A program made the translations under genes and the position numbers. Source: Sphaerotilus natans (lineage in GTDB: Bacteria > Pseudomonadota > Gammaproteobacteria > Burkholderiales > Burkholderiaceae_C). From it: 64,000 nucleotides of DNA. Location: assembly GCF_900156335.1 (NCBI RefSeq), contig NZ_FTMZ01000004.1, positions 124,001-188,000 of the forward strand, written 5' to 3'. Shown here piece by piece: positions 6,563 through 16,264 of the stretch; the stretch's first letter is position 1; each line of letters opens with the position of its first letter. The notes beneath the pieces were generated by a model that worked only from the letters and a program-made list of their open reading frames with translations, was not told where the DNA came from and ran no database searches.

Positions 6563-9500
6563 ATGACCGATCTCGCCGCCGACCACAAGGCCCTGGCCAG
6601 CTACCGCCCGACGCACAAGGTCCGCTTCGTGACCGCGGCCAGCCTGTTCGACGGGCATGACGCCTCGATCAACATCATGCGACGCATCCTGCAAGGCATG
6701 GGTGCGGAGGTGATCCACCTCGGCCACAACCGCTCGGTCGACGAGGTGGTGACCGCCGCGCTGCAGGAAGACGTGCAGGGCATCGCGGTCAGCTCCTACC
6801 AGGGCGGCCATGTCGAGTACTTCAAGTACATGGTCGAGCTGCTGCGCGCGCGCGGTGGCGCGCACATCCAGGTCTTTGGCGGTGGCGGCGGCGTGATCGT
6901 GCCGGCCGAGATCCGCGACCTGCACAGCCACGGCGTGCGCATCTTCAGCCCCGAAGACGGCCAGCGCATGGGCCTGGCCGGCATGATCGGCGAGATGATG
7001 ATGCGCTGCGACCAGGATCTGTCGGGCTACGCCCCCACCGACCTGAGCGCACTGCAAGGCCACACCGAAGCCGCCTGGCGCGCGCTGGCGCAGCTCATCA
7101 CCGCGCTGGAAAACGGCCAGGCCGACGCGGGCCTGGTCGCCGCCGTGCATGAAGCGGCGAAGACGAGCAAGACGCCCGTGCTCGGCATCACCGGCACCGG
7201 TGGCGCCGGCAAGTCCAGCCTGACCGACGAGCTGATCCGCCGCCTGCGCCTGGACCAGGACGACGCGCTGCGCATCGCCGTCATCTCGATCGACCCCTCG
7301 CGGCGCAAGAGCGGCGGCGCGCTGCTCGGCGACCGCATCCGCATGAACGCCACCGGCCCGTGGTCGAACGGCGCGCGGGTCTACATGCGCAGCCTGGCCA
7401 CCCGCGACACCGGCTCGGAAGTCTCGGCGGCACTGCCCGACGTGATCGCCGCTGCCAAGGCGGCCGGCTTCGATCTGGTCATCGTCGAGACCTCCGGCAT
7501 CGGCCAGGGCGACGCGGCGATCGTGCCCTTCGTCGACGTGCCGATGTACGTGATGACGCCCGAGTTCGGCGCCGCCAGCCAGCTCGAGAAGATCGACATG
7601 CTCGACTTCGCCGAGTTCGTCGCGATCAACAAGTTCGACCGCAAGGGCGCACTCGACGCGCTGCGCGATGTCGCCAAGCAGGTGCAGCGCAACCGCGAAG
7701 CCTTCACCGTCATGCCGGACCAGATGCCGGTGTTCGGCACGATGGCCAGCCGCTTCAACGACGACGGCGTGACGGCGCTGTACCAGGCGCTCAAGGTCCG
7801 CCTGGGCGCACTCGGCCTCAGCTTGAGCGAAGGCCGCCTGCCGCGGGTCAGCACCCGCCACAGCACGCACCAGACACCGATCGTGCCGCCGGCGCGCACC
7901 CGCTACCTCGCCGAGATCGCCGACACGGTGCGCGGCTACAAGGCCCGCGTGCGCCAGCAGGCCACGCTCGCCCGCGAGATCCAGCAGCTGCGCGCCAGTG
8001 CGGTGATGTTCAAGCAGTCCAATCCCGCCAAGAACCGCGGCGTCGAGGCACTGACCGAACTCGCCGATGAGCGCGAAGCCCGGCTCGACCCCGGTGCGAA
8101 GAAGCTGCTCGCCCTGTGGCCCGAGATGCAGAAGGCCTACGCCGGTGACGAATACGTCGTGAAGATCCGCGACAAGGAGATCCGCACCGGCCTGATCCAC
8201 ACCACGCTCAGCGGCAACAAGATCCGCAAGGTCGCCCTGCCCGGCTTCGAGTGCCACGGCGAGCTGCTGAAGTGGCTGATGCTGGAGAACGTGCCGGGCA
8301 GCTTCCCGTTCACGGCAGGCGTGTTCGCGTTCAAGCGCGAAGGCGAAGACCCGACGCGCATGTTCGCGGGTGAAGGCGACGCCTTCCGCACCAACCGCCG
8401 CTTCAAGCTGGTGAGCGAGGGCATCCCCGCCAAGCGCCTGTCCACCGCCTTCGACTCGGTCACGCTGTACGGCGCCGACCCCGATCCGCGCCCGGACATC
8501 TACGGCAAGGTCGGCAACTCGGGCGTGAGCATCGCGACGCTGGACGACCTGAAGGTGCTGTACTCGGGCTTCGACCTGTGCAACCCGACCACCTCGGTGA
8601 GCATGACGATCAACGGCCCGGCGCCGAGCATCCTGGCGATGTTCATGAACGCGGCCATCGACCAACAGCTCGAGAAGTTCAAGGCCGACAACGGCCGCGA
8701 GCCGACGGCCGACGAGGCGTCGAAGATCAAGGCCTGGGTGCTGGCGAATGTGCGCGGCACGGTGCAGGCCGACATCCTCAAGGAAGACCAGGGCCAGAAC
8801 ACCTGCATCTTCTCGACCGAGTTCAGCCTCAAAGTCATGGGCGACATCGCGTCCTACTTCGTCCACCACGACGTGCGCAACTTCTACTCGGTGTCGATCA
8901 GCGGCTATCACATCGCCGAGGCCGGCGCGAACCCGATCAGCCAGCTCGCCTTCACGCTGTCGAACGGCTTCACGTTCGTCGAGGCGTATCTGGCGCGCGG
9001 GATGCACATCGACGACTTCGCGCCCAACCTGTCGTTCTTCTTCTCGAACGGCATGGACCCGGAATACACCGTGCTCGGCCGCGTGGCGCGGCGGATCTGG
9101 GCGGTGGCGATGCGCGACAAGTACGGCGCCAACGACCGCAGCCAGAAGCTGAAGTACCACATCCAGACTTCCGGCCGCTCGCTGCACGCGCAGGAGATCC
9201 AGTTCAACGACATCCGCACGACGCTGCAGGCGCTGATCGCGGTGTACGACAACTGCAACTCGCTGCACACCAACGCCTTCGACGAGGCGATCACCACGCC
9301 GACCGAGGAGTCGGTGCGCCGCGCGATGGCGATCCAGATGATCATCAACCGCGAGTGGGGCCTGGCGAAGAACGAGAACCCGAACCAGGGCGCGTTCATC
9401 ATCGACGAGCTGACCGAGCTGGTGGAGGAAGCCGTGCTAGCCGAGTTCGAGAAGATCGCCGACCGCGGCGGTGTCCTGGGCGCGATGGAGACCGGCTACC

Positions 9501-9853
9501 AGCGCAGCAAGATCCAGGAAGAGTCGATGCACTACGAGATGCTCAAGCACACCGGCGAGTACCCGATCATCGGCGTCAACACCTTCCGCAACCCGAAGGG
9601 CGACGAGATCCCGGAAACGATCGAGCTGGCGCGCTCCACCGAGGAAGAGAAGCAGTCGCAGCTCCAGCGCCTGAACGACTTCCACGCCCGCAACGCCGCG
9701 GCAGCGCCGGCGATGCTCAAGCGGCTTCAGCAGGCGGTGATCGACAACGCCAATGTGTTCGAGGTGCTGATGGACGCGGTGCGGGTGTGCTCGCTGGGGC
9801 AGATCACCAGCGCGCTGTTCGAGGTCGGCGGGCAGTATCGGCGCTCGATGTGA
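6563..9853 (+). CDS. icmF: Fused isobutyryl-CoA mutase (IcmF)
   Basis: A 1096-aa adenosylcobalamin-dependent mutase that interconverts isobutyryl-CoA and butyryl-CoA (some family members act on pivalyl-CoA). Domains in order: B12-binding domain (about 18-150) with lower-ligand motif DGHDAS, His32; MeaB-like G-protein chaperone (about 205-410) with P-loop [12 protein letters not shown]; linker; and the mutase TIM barrel (about 530-1096), with [12 protein letters not shown] and [14 protein letters not shown] among its motifs. This order, with chaperone fused between cofactor and substrate domains, defines IcmF and separates it from methylmalonyl-CoA mutase. Start ATG 6563 follows GGAG. The 20-bp palindrome upstream is its likely operator. 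Confidence 0.95.
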   Translation: MTDLAADHKALASYRPTHKVRFVTAASLFDGHDASINIMRRILQGMGAEVIHLGHNRSVDEVVTAALQEDVQGIAVSSYQGGHVEYFKYMVELLRARGGAHIQVFGGGGGVIVPAEIRDLHSHGVRIFSPEDGQRMGLAGMIGEMMMRCDQDLSGYAPTDLSALQGHTEAAWRALAQLITALENGQADAGLVAAVHEAAKTSKTPVLGITGTGGAGKSSLTDELIRRLRLDQDDALRIAVISIDPSRRKSGGALLGDRIRMNATGPWSNGARVYMRSLATRDTGSEVSAALPDVIAAAKAAGFDLVIVETSGIGQGDAAIVPFVDVPMYVMTPEFGAASQLEKIDMLDFAEFVAINKFDRKGALDALRDVAKQVQRNREAFTVMPDQMPVFGTMASRFNDDGVTALYQALKVRLGALGLSLSEGRLPRVSTRHSTHQTPIVPPARTRYLAEIADTVRGYKARVRQQATLAREIQQLRASAVMFKQSNPAKNRGVEALTELADEREARLDPGAKKLLALWPEMQKAYAGDEYVVKIRDKEIRTGLIHTTLSGNKIRKVALPGFECHGELLKWLMLENVPGSFPFTAGVFAFKREGEDPTRMFAGEGDAFRTNRRFKLVSEGIPAKRLSTAFDSVTLYGADPDPRPDIYGKVGNSGVSIATLDDLKVLYSGFDLCNPTTSVSMTINGPAPSILAMFMNAAIDQQLEKFKADNGREPTADEASKIKAWVLANVRGTVQADILKEDQGQNTCIFSTEFSLKVMGDIASYFVHHDVRNFYSVSISGYHIAEAGANPISQLAFTLSNGFTFVEAYLARGMHIDDFAPNLSFFFSNGMDPEYTVLGRVARRIWAVAMRDKYGANDRSQKLKYHIQTSGRSLHAQEIQFNDIRTTLQALIAVYDNCNSLHTNAFDEAITTPTEESVRRAMAIQMIINREWGLAKNENPNQGAFIIDELTELVEEAVLAEFEKIADRGGVLGAMETGYQRSKIQEESMHYEMLKHTGEYPIIGVNTFRNPKGDEIPETIELARSTEEEKQSQLQRLNDFHARNAAAAPAMLKRLQQAVIDNANVFEVLMDAVRVCSLGQITSALFEVGGQYRRSM

Positions 9854-9857
9854 AACC

Positions 9858-9874
9858 GAGGGCGGCCCGCCCTC
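9858..9874. terminator. GC hairpin between convergent genes
   Basis: GAGGGCG-GCC-CGCCCTC, a perfect 7-bp stem in the 27-bp gap between icmF and the convergent lipoprotein gene. There is no T run on either side. It may stop or slow transcription from both directions, but it is not a classical intrinsic terminator. Confidence 0.45.
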
Positions 9875-9880
9875 TCAACT

Positions 9881-12229
9881 TCAGTTCAGGATCTTGCCCA
9901 GCCGCACCAGCTGGGTCTCGCCGCTGCTGTCGTTGACGCCGTCGTTATCGGTGACGAACAGCACCTCGCCGCTGGCCAGCACCGCCAGGCCCTCGATCTT
10001 CTCCAGCACCGGGCCCTTGGTGGCGCGCAGATCGGGCATCAGGTCGCGCACCAGCGTCTTGGTCAGCGTGCCGCCGTCCACGGCCCCCGTCAGGTCGATG
10101 CGGTAGAGGCGCTTGATGCGGGCGTCCGGGCCGTTCTGGTTGTCGCGCTCGACCACCAGAAAACGGTTGTTGCCCAACGCGGTGATTTCCGACAGGCCCA
10201 CCCAGCCGCCGTTGGGCGAGGTCGCCGGGTCCAGCGGGTAGAAGTGGAACTGCCAGGTCTTGGCGGTGAGGTCGTACACCGCGATGCGCGGCATCGTCTC
10301 GCCCAGCCAGGCGCGCTGGATCGGCACGACCAGCTTGCCGTTCGACTCGGCCACGCCCTCGAAGCCGTAGCGGGCCTGCAGCGCGTTGACCGCGTCCGGC
10401 AGGGTCACCACCTCCTGGATCACGCCAGTGGCCGACACCCGCAGCAGCAGGTTGGCCGAGGTGATGTTGCGCCCCGTCTCGTAGGCCGTCTTCGAGCCCG
10501 CGCCCTCGGAGGCGATCCAGAAGCCCCCGGCGCTGGCCAGCGAGATGCCCTCCGGATCCAGGTTGACCGTCTTGTCGGCGTTGATCATCACCGCCACGTC
10601 GGTCTGGTCGAAGGCCTGGTTGTCCTTGGCGGCCGGCAGCGTGGCGCCGAAGGTCTTGAGCACATCGTTGGCGTCGGTGATGCGCAGCTCGCTGCGGATG
10701 ACGGCGGGCGTGACGCCGACATCGACCGTGAAGATGCGGTTGGCGCGGAAGAAGCTGTCATCGACCGCGTAGACCGTATTGCCGCTGGCCGCTGCAGCCA
10801 TGCCAGACAGGGCGGCCCAGGGCATCGGCTTGCCGTCCGCGCGGTCGGCGGACTGGATCGTCGGATAGGCCGGTGCCGCCTTCTGGTAGGCGTAGATGTT
10901 CAGGGCAGCACGGGCCGGCAGGCTGCGATCGTCGATCTCGCTGGCGGAGATCAGCAGGCCGCGCGACGGAATCGTCAGCAGGCCTTCCGGGCTGAGCGCG
11001 CCGGGCAGCGCCTGCTTGTAGACCGGCGCGGTCGGCTGACTCATGTCGTAGACGGCCACCACGCTGGAGCGCTCGGACGCCACGAACAGATAGTCGGTGC
11101 TGCCGAAGCGGCCGAAGGCGACGTTTTCCGGCTCGTTGCCCTTGGCATCGTTGCGGCGATCGTTGGTGTGGCCGATGCGGGCCAGACGGTATTCCAGGTC
11201 CATGCCGGCATCGAAGGCCACGCTGCCGTCGGTGTTGAACACGGTGAAGCCGCGGCTGCCGCCGTTGAGGTCGCCTTCGTTGGCGGTGGCGAAGCGGGTC
11301 TTCGATACCCAGGTCACGCCGTCGGGCTCGCGCAGGCGGTCGGCCTGGGTCTGGTTGAACTGGATGAGGTTCGGCCGCTCGTCGGTCAGATCGACATCGC
11401 TCAGCGTCACGCTGCCGGCGGAGAAATGCCCGCGGACCTGGCCGGTGGCGAGATCGACCAGCGCGATGTGGTTGTTCTCCTGCAGCGTGACGACGGCGAT
11501 GTTGTCCTCGTTGATCGAGACGTACTCGGGTTCCGGGTCGGTGCCGTAGAGCGCGGCCAGGCCGGTCAGCGCCACATCGCGGCGGGTCCAGGCGGTCGGG
11601 GCGCCGACCAGGTCGATGATGGCCAGCCGGCCGGCCGGCAGCTGCGGGATCGCGCCGCCGTTGACGCTCTCGTCGCGCTCGTTCTCGATCGCGATCGCGG
11701 CGTAGCGGCCGTCCTTGCTGACCGCCACCGAATCCGGCTGGCCGCCGAGGTCAAGTTCAGCCACCTTGGTGCGCGTGGCGATGTGCACCACCACCAGCTT
11801 GCCCGACGGCGCGGTGAACGAGGCCGAGGTGTTGACCGCCACCAGCGCATGTGCCCCGACCACGGCCACCGAGGTCGGCTCGCCGCCCAGCGCCAGCGCG
11901 CCCAGCCCGACCGGTGCGGCCGGGTCGGTGATGTCGACGAAGCCGATCTGCTGGCTCAGGCCGCTGGTGTAGATCAGCGTCATGCCATCGCTGCTGGCGG
12001 CCACGATCTCGGCGTTGACGGGAGTGGCCGATTCGCAGGACGCACCGACCTGCGCGCAGACCGTGAAGGTGGCGACCCGGTTGAAGTGCATGCTCGTGTC
12101 CGGCACCGAGGCCGCGACGACGGGCGTCGTCGGCGCCGGATCGTCACTGCCGCCGCCGCAGGCGCTCAGTCCGACCATCATCGACACGGCCAGGGCGATC
12201 GCCGTCTGGCGCAGGCGGGGAAATGACAT
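9881..12229 (-). CDS. Lipoprotein with beta-propeller and esterase-like phytase domain
   Basis: A 782-aa exported protein. The ATG at 12229, preceded by AGGAG, opens a lipoprotein signal peptide whose lipobox LSAC puts the lipidated cysteine at residue 24; a GGGSDDP spacer follows. The N-terminal half (about 45-440) has repeated WD/NHL-like strands (VDITDPAAPVG, GGEPTSVAV, GGQPDSVAV) typical of choice-of-anchor and phytase-like propellers. The C-terminal part (about 470-780), with NLDPEGISL, FEGVAESNGKL and IEGLAVL motifs, matches the esterase-like activity of phytase domain. It probably hydrolyses phosphate esters at the cell surface, but the substrate cannot be told from sequence. Confidence 0.75.
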   Translation of the reverse strand: MSFPRLRQTAIALAVSMMVGLSACGGGSDDPAPTTPVVAASVPDTSMHFNRVATFTVCAQVGASCESATPVNAEIVAASSDGMTLIYTSGLSQQIGFVDITDPAAPVGLGALALGGEPTSVAVVGAHALVAVNTSASFTAPSGKLVVVHIATRTKVAELDLGGQPDSVAVSKDGRYAAIAIENERDESVNGGAIPQLPAGRLAIIDLVGAPTAWTRRDVALTGLAALYGTDPEPEYVSINEDNIAVVTLQENNHIALVDLATGQVRGHFSAGSVTLSDVDLTDERPNLIQFNQTQADRLREPDGVTWVSKTRFATANEGDLNGGSRGFTVFNTDGSVAFDAGMDLEYRLARIGHTNDRRNDAKGNEPENVAFGRFGSTDYLFVASERSSVVAVYDMSQPTAPVYKQALPGALSPEGLLTIPSRGLLISASEIDDRSLPARAALNIYAYQKAAPAYPTIQSADRADGKPMPWAALSGMAAAASGNTVYAVDDSFFRANRIFTVDVGVTPAVIRSELRITDANDVLKTFGATLPAAKDNQAFDQTDVAVMINADKTVNLDPEGISLASAGGFWIASEGAGSKTAYETGRNITSANLLLRVSATGVIQEVVTLPDAVNALQARYGFEGVAESNGKLVVPIQRAWLGETMPRIAVYDLTAKTWQFHFYPLDPATSPNGGWVGLSEITALGNNRFLVVERDNQNGPDARIKRLYRIDLTGAVDGGTLTKTLVRDLMPDLRATKGPVLEKIEGLAVLASGEVLFVTDNDGVNDSSGETQLVRLGKILN

Positions 12230-12400
12230 GTCCGGCTCCTGTTGAAGTCTTGAAGAAAAGTGAAGCCGCGATGCTGGCAAGGGCCGGTGACAGTGCCATG
12301 AATTGCCGGTGACAGCGCCGACCGGGCAACTTGCCCGCCATCACCGGCGCGCCGTGCGCCCCCGCTCGCCTCGGGCAAGATCACGAACCTGCCTGCCGCC

Positions 12401-13858
12401 ATGCCAGAGAACGCCGTCCCCGCCCCTGCGATCGCGCCCGACGCGCTGCAGCCCGCGCTCGACCTGCAGCGCACGCTGCTGCGTCGCGGCGCGCTGCTGG
12501 TGGCGCTGCTGCTGCTCGGGCTGGGGCTGTGGTCGGGGCAGGCGCTGGGCCGGGCCGAGCGCGTGGCGCTGCCGGCCACCGCGCGGCTGGTGGCGCAGCT
12601 GCTGCATCAGGATCTGGCCCGGCAGCTCAGCGCCTTCGAGCGCGATCTGGAGCAGGTGCCGGTGCGCCTGGAGGTGCTGGCCGACCTGGAGCGACGGCTG
12701 CCGCTGTGCGTGCGGCTGCGGGCGATCGACGAGCGGGAGATCGGCGCGCACTGCGGGCCGGACACGCCGGTCGCGGCCCCGGCGCGCTGGCTGGGCCGGC
12801 AGCTGGCGGCGCTGGCGAGCGCCGATCGGCCGGACCGGGTGCGGCTGCCGCTGCTGCTGCCGGCCGGCATCAAGGCCGGCACCATCGAGGTCGGCGTGCA
12901 CTGGGATCAGGTCGGTCTGGCCTGGGCGGAACGGCTGCTGCTGCTGCTCGGGCTCGGCCTGCTGCTGGGTGCGGCCGGACTGGCGCTGAGCTGGCCGGTC
13001 GGCCGGGCATTGCGGCCGACGCGGCAGATCCTGGCGGCGCTGGCCCGGCTGGAGGCCGGCGAGCGCGAGGTGCGCCTGCCGGTGCCGCCGCTGCGCGAGC
13101 TGCGCGAGCTGACGCTGTGCTTCAACCGGCTGGCGCAGCGCTGGACCGAGCTGCTGGCGCGCCAGCAGCAGCTCGCCGGCCGGCTGCTGCACACCCGCGA
13201 GGAGGAGCGCCGCCACCTCGCCCGCGAGCTGCATGACGAGATGGCGCAGAGCCTGAGCGCGCTGCGCGCCGAGACTGCGGTGATCGGCGCGCTGGCCGCG
13301 CGCACCGGCACCCCGGCGCTGCAGCAGGCCGCCGGCCGCATCGCCCTGCTGTGCGCGCAGCTTCAGGAGGCGCTGCAGGGCGTGCTGCAGGCGCTGCGCC
13401 CGACGATGCTCGACCGCTTCGGCCTCGGCGCGGCGCTGGAGGCGCTGGTCGCGCAGCCGCGCCGCCGCGAGGTCGACGGCGCCCTGCCCGCCTGCACGCT
13501 GCAGCTGCCGCCCGGCGGGCTGGAGGCAGTGCCGGCGGACATGGCGGTCCATGTCTACCGCATCGTCCAGGAGGGACTGACCAACGCGGTGCGCCACGGC
13601 GAGGCCCGCGCGGTGCAGGTGCAGATGCGGCTGGACCGGGACATCGACCCGCAGGCCACCTTGCTGATCGACATCGCCGACGACGGCCGCGGCCCCGGCC
13701 CGGACGGCCCGGTGCCGGGCCACGGCCTGCTCGGCCTGCACGAGCGGGTGCAGGCGCTCGGCGGCACGCTGGCGCTGGATCGGCCCGAGGCCGGGGGCAT
13801 GCGGCTGCGCGTGCGGCTGCCGATCCGCCCCCCGGCGCCGATGGAGGACAGGACATGA
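12401..13858 (+). CDS. NarX/UhpB-type sensor histidine kinase
   Basis: A 485-aa inner-membrane kinase. Transmembrane helices lie at about 28-47 and 178-200, bounding a periplasmic sensor of about 130 residues. A HAMP-like linker and the HisKA_3 dimerisation domain follow, with phosphoacceptor motif RRHLARELHDEMAQ, and an HATPase_c domain with N box VQEGLTNAVRHG and G box DDGRGPG. The signal is unknown. The stop codon overlaps the next gene's ATG (ATGA at 13855-13858), so kinase and regulator are translationally coupled. Confidence 0.9.
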   Translation: MPENAVPAPAIAPDALQPALDLQRTLLRRGALLVALLLLGLGLWSGQALGRAERVALPATARLVAQLLHQDLARQLSAFERDLEQVPVRLEVLADLERRLPLCVRLRAIDEREIGAHCGPDTPVAAPARWLGRQLAALASADRPDRVRLPLLLPAGIKAGTIEVGVHWDQVGLAWAERLLLLLGLGLLLGAAGLALSWPVGRALRPTRQILAALARLEAGEREVRLPVPPLRELRELTLCFNRLAQRWTELLARQQQLAGRLLHTREEERRHLARELHDEMAQSLSALRAETAVIGALAARTGTPALQQAAGRIALLCAQLQEALQGVLQALRPTMLDRFGLGAALEALVAQPRRREVDGALPACTLQLPPGGLEAVPADMAVHVYRIVQEGLTNAVRHGEARAVQVQMRLDRDIDPQATLLIDIADDGRGPGPDGPVPGHGLLGLHERVQALGGTLALDRPEAGGMRLRVRLPIRPPAPMEDRT

Positions 13859-14493
13859 CGATCGAGGTGATGCTGGTCGACGACCATGCGGTGGTGCGCG
13901 AGGGCTACCGGCGGCTGCTGGAGCTGCACGAGGACCTGCAGGTGACGGCCGAGGCGGCCGACGCCGAGAGCGCGCTGCTGCAGTGGCGCACGATGCAGCC
14001 GCGTCCGGCGGTGCTGGTCATCGACCTGGCGCTGCCGGGCATGGGCGGGCTGGAGCTGATCGGCCGGCTGCGCCAGCGCGACCCCGAGGTGCGCTGTCTG
14101 GCCTTCAGCATGTACCGCGATGCGGTCTGGGTCACGCAGGCGCTGCGGGCCGGTGCGCTCGGCTATGTCACCAAGAGCAGCGATCCGGCGCAGCTGGTCC
14201 ACGCGGTGCGCGAAGTGCATGCCGGGCGCCGGGTGCTGGGCAGCGACATCGCCGGCGAGGTGGCGCGCCACCTGATCGAGCACCCGACCGCCACGCCACA
14301 TGGCCTGACCCCGCGCGAGTTCGAGGTGCTGCGCCTGCTGCTGGCCGGCTGCAGCCCGCGCCAGATCGCCGAGACGCTGTGCCTGAGCGTCAAGACGGTG
14401 CACAACATTCACTACCAGATCAAGTCCAAGCTCGACACCCCGAGCGACTTCGAGCTGGCGCGGCTGGCCTGGCGTCAGGGCTGGGTGGACTGA
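13855..14493 (+). CDS. NarL/FixJ-type response regulator
   Basis: A 212-aa partner of the preceding kinase. The receiver domain (about 3-120) has acidic pair DDH, phosphoacceptor aspartate in VIDLALPGMGG, and the conserved lysine in YVTKSSD. The C-terminal LuxR-type helix-turn-helix (about 148-205) reads LTPREFEVLRLLLAGCSPRQIA then LSVKTVHNI. The start overlaps the kinase stop codon by 4 bp. Targets are unknown. The 3' end overlaps the convergent NYN gene by 19 bp. Confidence 0.92.
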   Translation: MTIEVMLVDDHAVVREGYRRLLELHEDLQVTAEAADAESALLQWRTMQPRPAVLVIDLALPGMGGLELIGRLRQRDPEVRCLAFSMYRDAVWVTQALRAGALGYVTKSSDPAQLVHAVREVHAGRRVLGSDIAGEVARHLIEHPTATPHGLTPREFEVLRLLLAGCSPRQIAETLCLSVKTVHNIHYQIKSKLDTPSDFELARLAWRQGWVD

Positions 14494-15905
14494 TCGGCTG
14501 CCGTGGCCGGCTCGGGATGGGCAGGCGCCGGGGCGGCGGCTTCAGGTGCGGCATCCAGTTCGGCGTCAGGTGCGGCAGCAGGCGCGATCTTGCCGCTGAC
14601 CCAGCGCTGCAGCAGCGCTGGCGCGCCCTCGTCCATCACCATCTGCTCGCGCCGGCACAGGTTCAGCAGGTTGCCGACCAGCCGGTAGGACAGCGTGGGC
14701 AGATCGTCATGCCCCCGGCCGAACTCGTGGCCACACAGCAGCAGGCCACGCAGCACCCAGTTGACCGCCTCGCGGCTGACCTCGTGACCGGCGTCGCGGC
14801 AGCGGTCGCGCACCCGCTTGCCGGTCTCGTTGAGCTGGAAGGGCTGGGCCGCGACATCGACCGCGATCATCTCCAGCAGCGCGCGGAAATCGCGCGGCGA
14901 CAGCAGCGGCATGCCGATCGCATCGTGCATCTGGCGCGCCAGCGCGAACAGCGCCGGATCCGCGCCCCAGGCCGAGGCGGCCGGAGGCGTGCGCAGCGTC
15001 TGCTGCGCCGCCAGCGGGCGCGGCGGCACATGGCGCGCCGGGTCGTAGAGATGGCCGCCCGAGCCGCTCCAGTCCAGGCGCAGCGGCGCCAGCGGCAGCG
15101 CCTCCAGGAAGCGCCGGAAGCTGCCCTGGCCGCCCCACTCCGGCGCCAGGCCGGGATGGCCGGCCATCAGCCGCGAGGCCAGCCGGGCGCAGGGCACCGG
15201 CTGATCGGCACGCTCGACCTCGGCGCGCAGCCAGGCGGTCATCTGCTGCAGCGGCAGCTCCAGGGTCATCGCCGCCGCGGTGGGGCCGGGCGATGCCGGC
15301 TCGCTCGCCTCCGGCACCGTGGCGGTCGGCGCCGATGCGGGCCCCGGAGCAGGCCCCGGTGCCTCGTCGACCTCGGCGCCAAAGCCCAGGCCCTCGCGGA
15401 TGAAGCGGTCGGGCTCGATCAGCAGATCGGCCGAGGCGCGGTAGGCCGCCGACGGAAAGCCCACCGCCAGCACCGTGGTGCGGCGATCCCAGCGGCGCAG
15501 CTTGCGCAGCACCGGCGTGAAGTCGGCATCGGCCGAGAAGACGATGAACTCGTCGTAGTGCACCGGATGCTGCAGCAGCTCGACCATGTCGAGCACCATG
15601 TGGATGTCGGTGCTGGTCTTGCCCTCGCTGGTCATCGACGGGCAGTCGACGATCTCGAAGCCGGCATGGTTGAAGGACGGGCGGAAACGCTGGTAGACCT
15701 GCGGATTGAGGTAGACGCGGCGCACCAGCAGCCGGCGCCGGGTGCGCGCCTCGGCGGCGTCGAGCCCCTCGGGCAGGCCCAGCCCGTCGGTCAGCCAGCC
15801 GATCCATTCCAGCGGATGGCGGCCGAAGCGCTCGGCCACCGCAGGATCCAGCTTGCGCAGGCCCGAGTAGACATTGTCGAAATCAACGAAGAGGGCCGAC
15901 TTCAT
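14475..15905 (-). CDS. NYN-domain (PIN-like) protein with possible LOTUS domain
   Basis: A 476-aa cytoplasmic protein. The first 180 residues form an NYN domain, a PIN-like ribonuclease fold also called LabA/DUF88. Its acidic residues are visible in FVDFDNVYSG (residues 6-15), TSTDIHMVLDM and FSADADFTPVL. A proline- and alanine-rich linker follows. Residues about 215-290 (PLQQMTAWLRAEVERA...GQGSFRRFLEAL) resemble an OST-HTH/LOTUS RNA-binding module, and a further helical region runs from about 310 to 440. It may process or bind RNA; this is inferred from the fold only. The role in Burkholderiales is, as far as I know, not established. Confidence 0.75.
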   Translation of the reverse strand: MKSALFVDFDNVYSGLRKLDPAVAERFGRHPLEWIGWLTDGLGLPEGLDAAEARTRRRLLVRRVYLNPQVYQRFRPSFNHAGFEIVDCPSMTSEGKTSTDIHMVLDMVELLQHPVHYDEFIVFSADADFTPVLRKLRRWDRRTTVLAVGFPSAAYRASADLLIEPDRFIREGLGFGAEVDEAPGPAPGPASAPTATVPEASEPASPGPTAAAMTLELPLQQMTAWLRAEVERADQPVPCARLASRLMAGHPGLAPEWGGQGSFRRFLEALPLAPLRLDWSGSGGHLYDPARHVPPRPLAAQQTLRTPPAASAWGADPALFALARQMHDAIGMPLLSPRDFRALLEMIAVDVAAQPFQLNETGKRVRDRCRDAGHEVSREAVNWVLRGLLLCGHEFGRGHDDLPTLSYRLVGNLLNLCRREQMVMDEGAPALLQRWVSGKIAPAAAPDAELDAAPEAAAPAPAHPEPATAADQSTQP

Positions 15906-16005
15906 GGTGTGGGGTCAGGATCGGAGGATCAGGAGCGGGATCGCGAGGGGCGCAGTGTACGCAGCCCGCACCGCGCCACCTCGCCTCAGGCCGCAGGCGG
16001 CGATT

Positions 16006-16167
16006 TCAGCCGCAGCAGCGCGAGCTGCCGACCCACTCCTCGCTGACCCAGATCGGGTCGAGCAGCTCGGGCCAGCCCTGCAAGATGTGCGAATAGGCCA
16101 GATCGCGGCGCAGCGCCGCCGACTCGCCGGGCGCGGCGACAGGCGAAGAAGGCTGCGGGGTATCCAT
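16006..16167 (-). CDS. Possible 53-residue protein
   Basis: A short frame from ATG 16167 with a protein-like composition: an N-terminal Ser/Pro/Ala stretch, then RRDLAYSHILQGWPELLDPI and WVSEEWVGSSRCCG with two tryptophans near the end. The other frames here read as arginine-rich noise. There is no strong ribosome-binding site and I recognise no family. It sits between the NYN gene and the divergent thiolase, about 100 bp from each. It could also be chance in a GC-rich spacer. Confidence 0.35.
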   Translation of the reverse strand: MDTPQPSSPVAAPGESAALRRDLAYSHILQGWPELLDPIWVSEEWVGSSRCCG

Positions 16168-16264
16168 GACGCCGCAGTGTGACATTGCCCGGCGTCAGTT
16201 CGCTGTAGAGGAGGACAAGTACTGTGGCAGTCCCGCACACCGATTTTTCCGGAGGAAGACAGCC

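Noticed and set aside
6521-9268. A 915-codon open frame on the minus strand opposite icmF
   Set aside because: Low-complexity Val/Ala/His/Arg composition without motifs, fully covered by icmF, whose B12, GTPase and mutase motifs are unmistakable.
10244-12226. A 660-codon plus-strand frame opposite the esterase-like lipoprotein
   Set aside because: Composition (repeated VDRVDR, AGRQ, DQRH patterns) is typical of antisense shadow. The minus frame has a signal peptide with a lipobox and propeller motifs.
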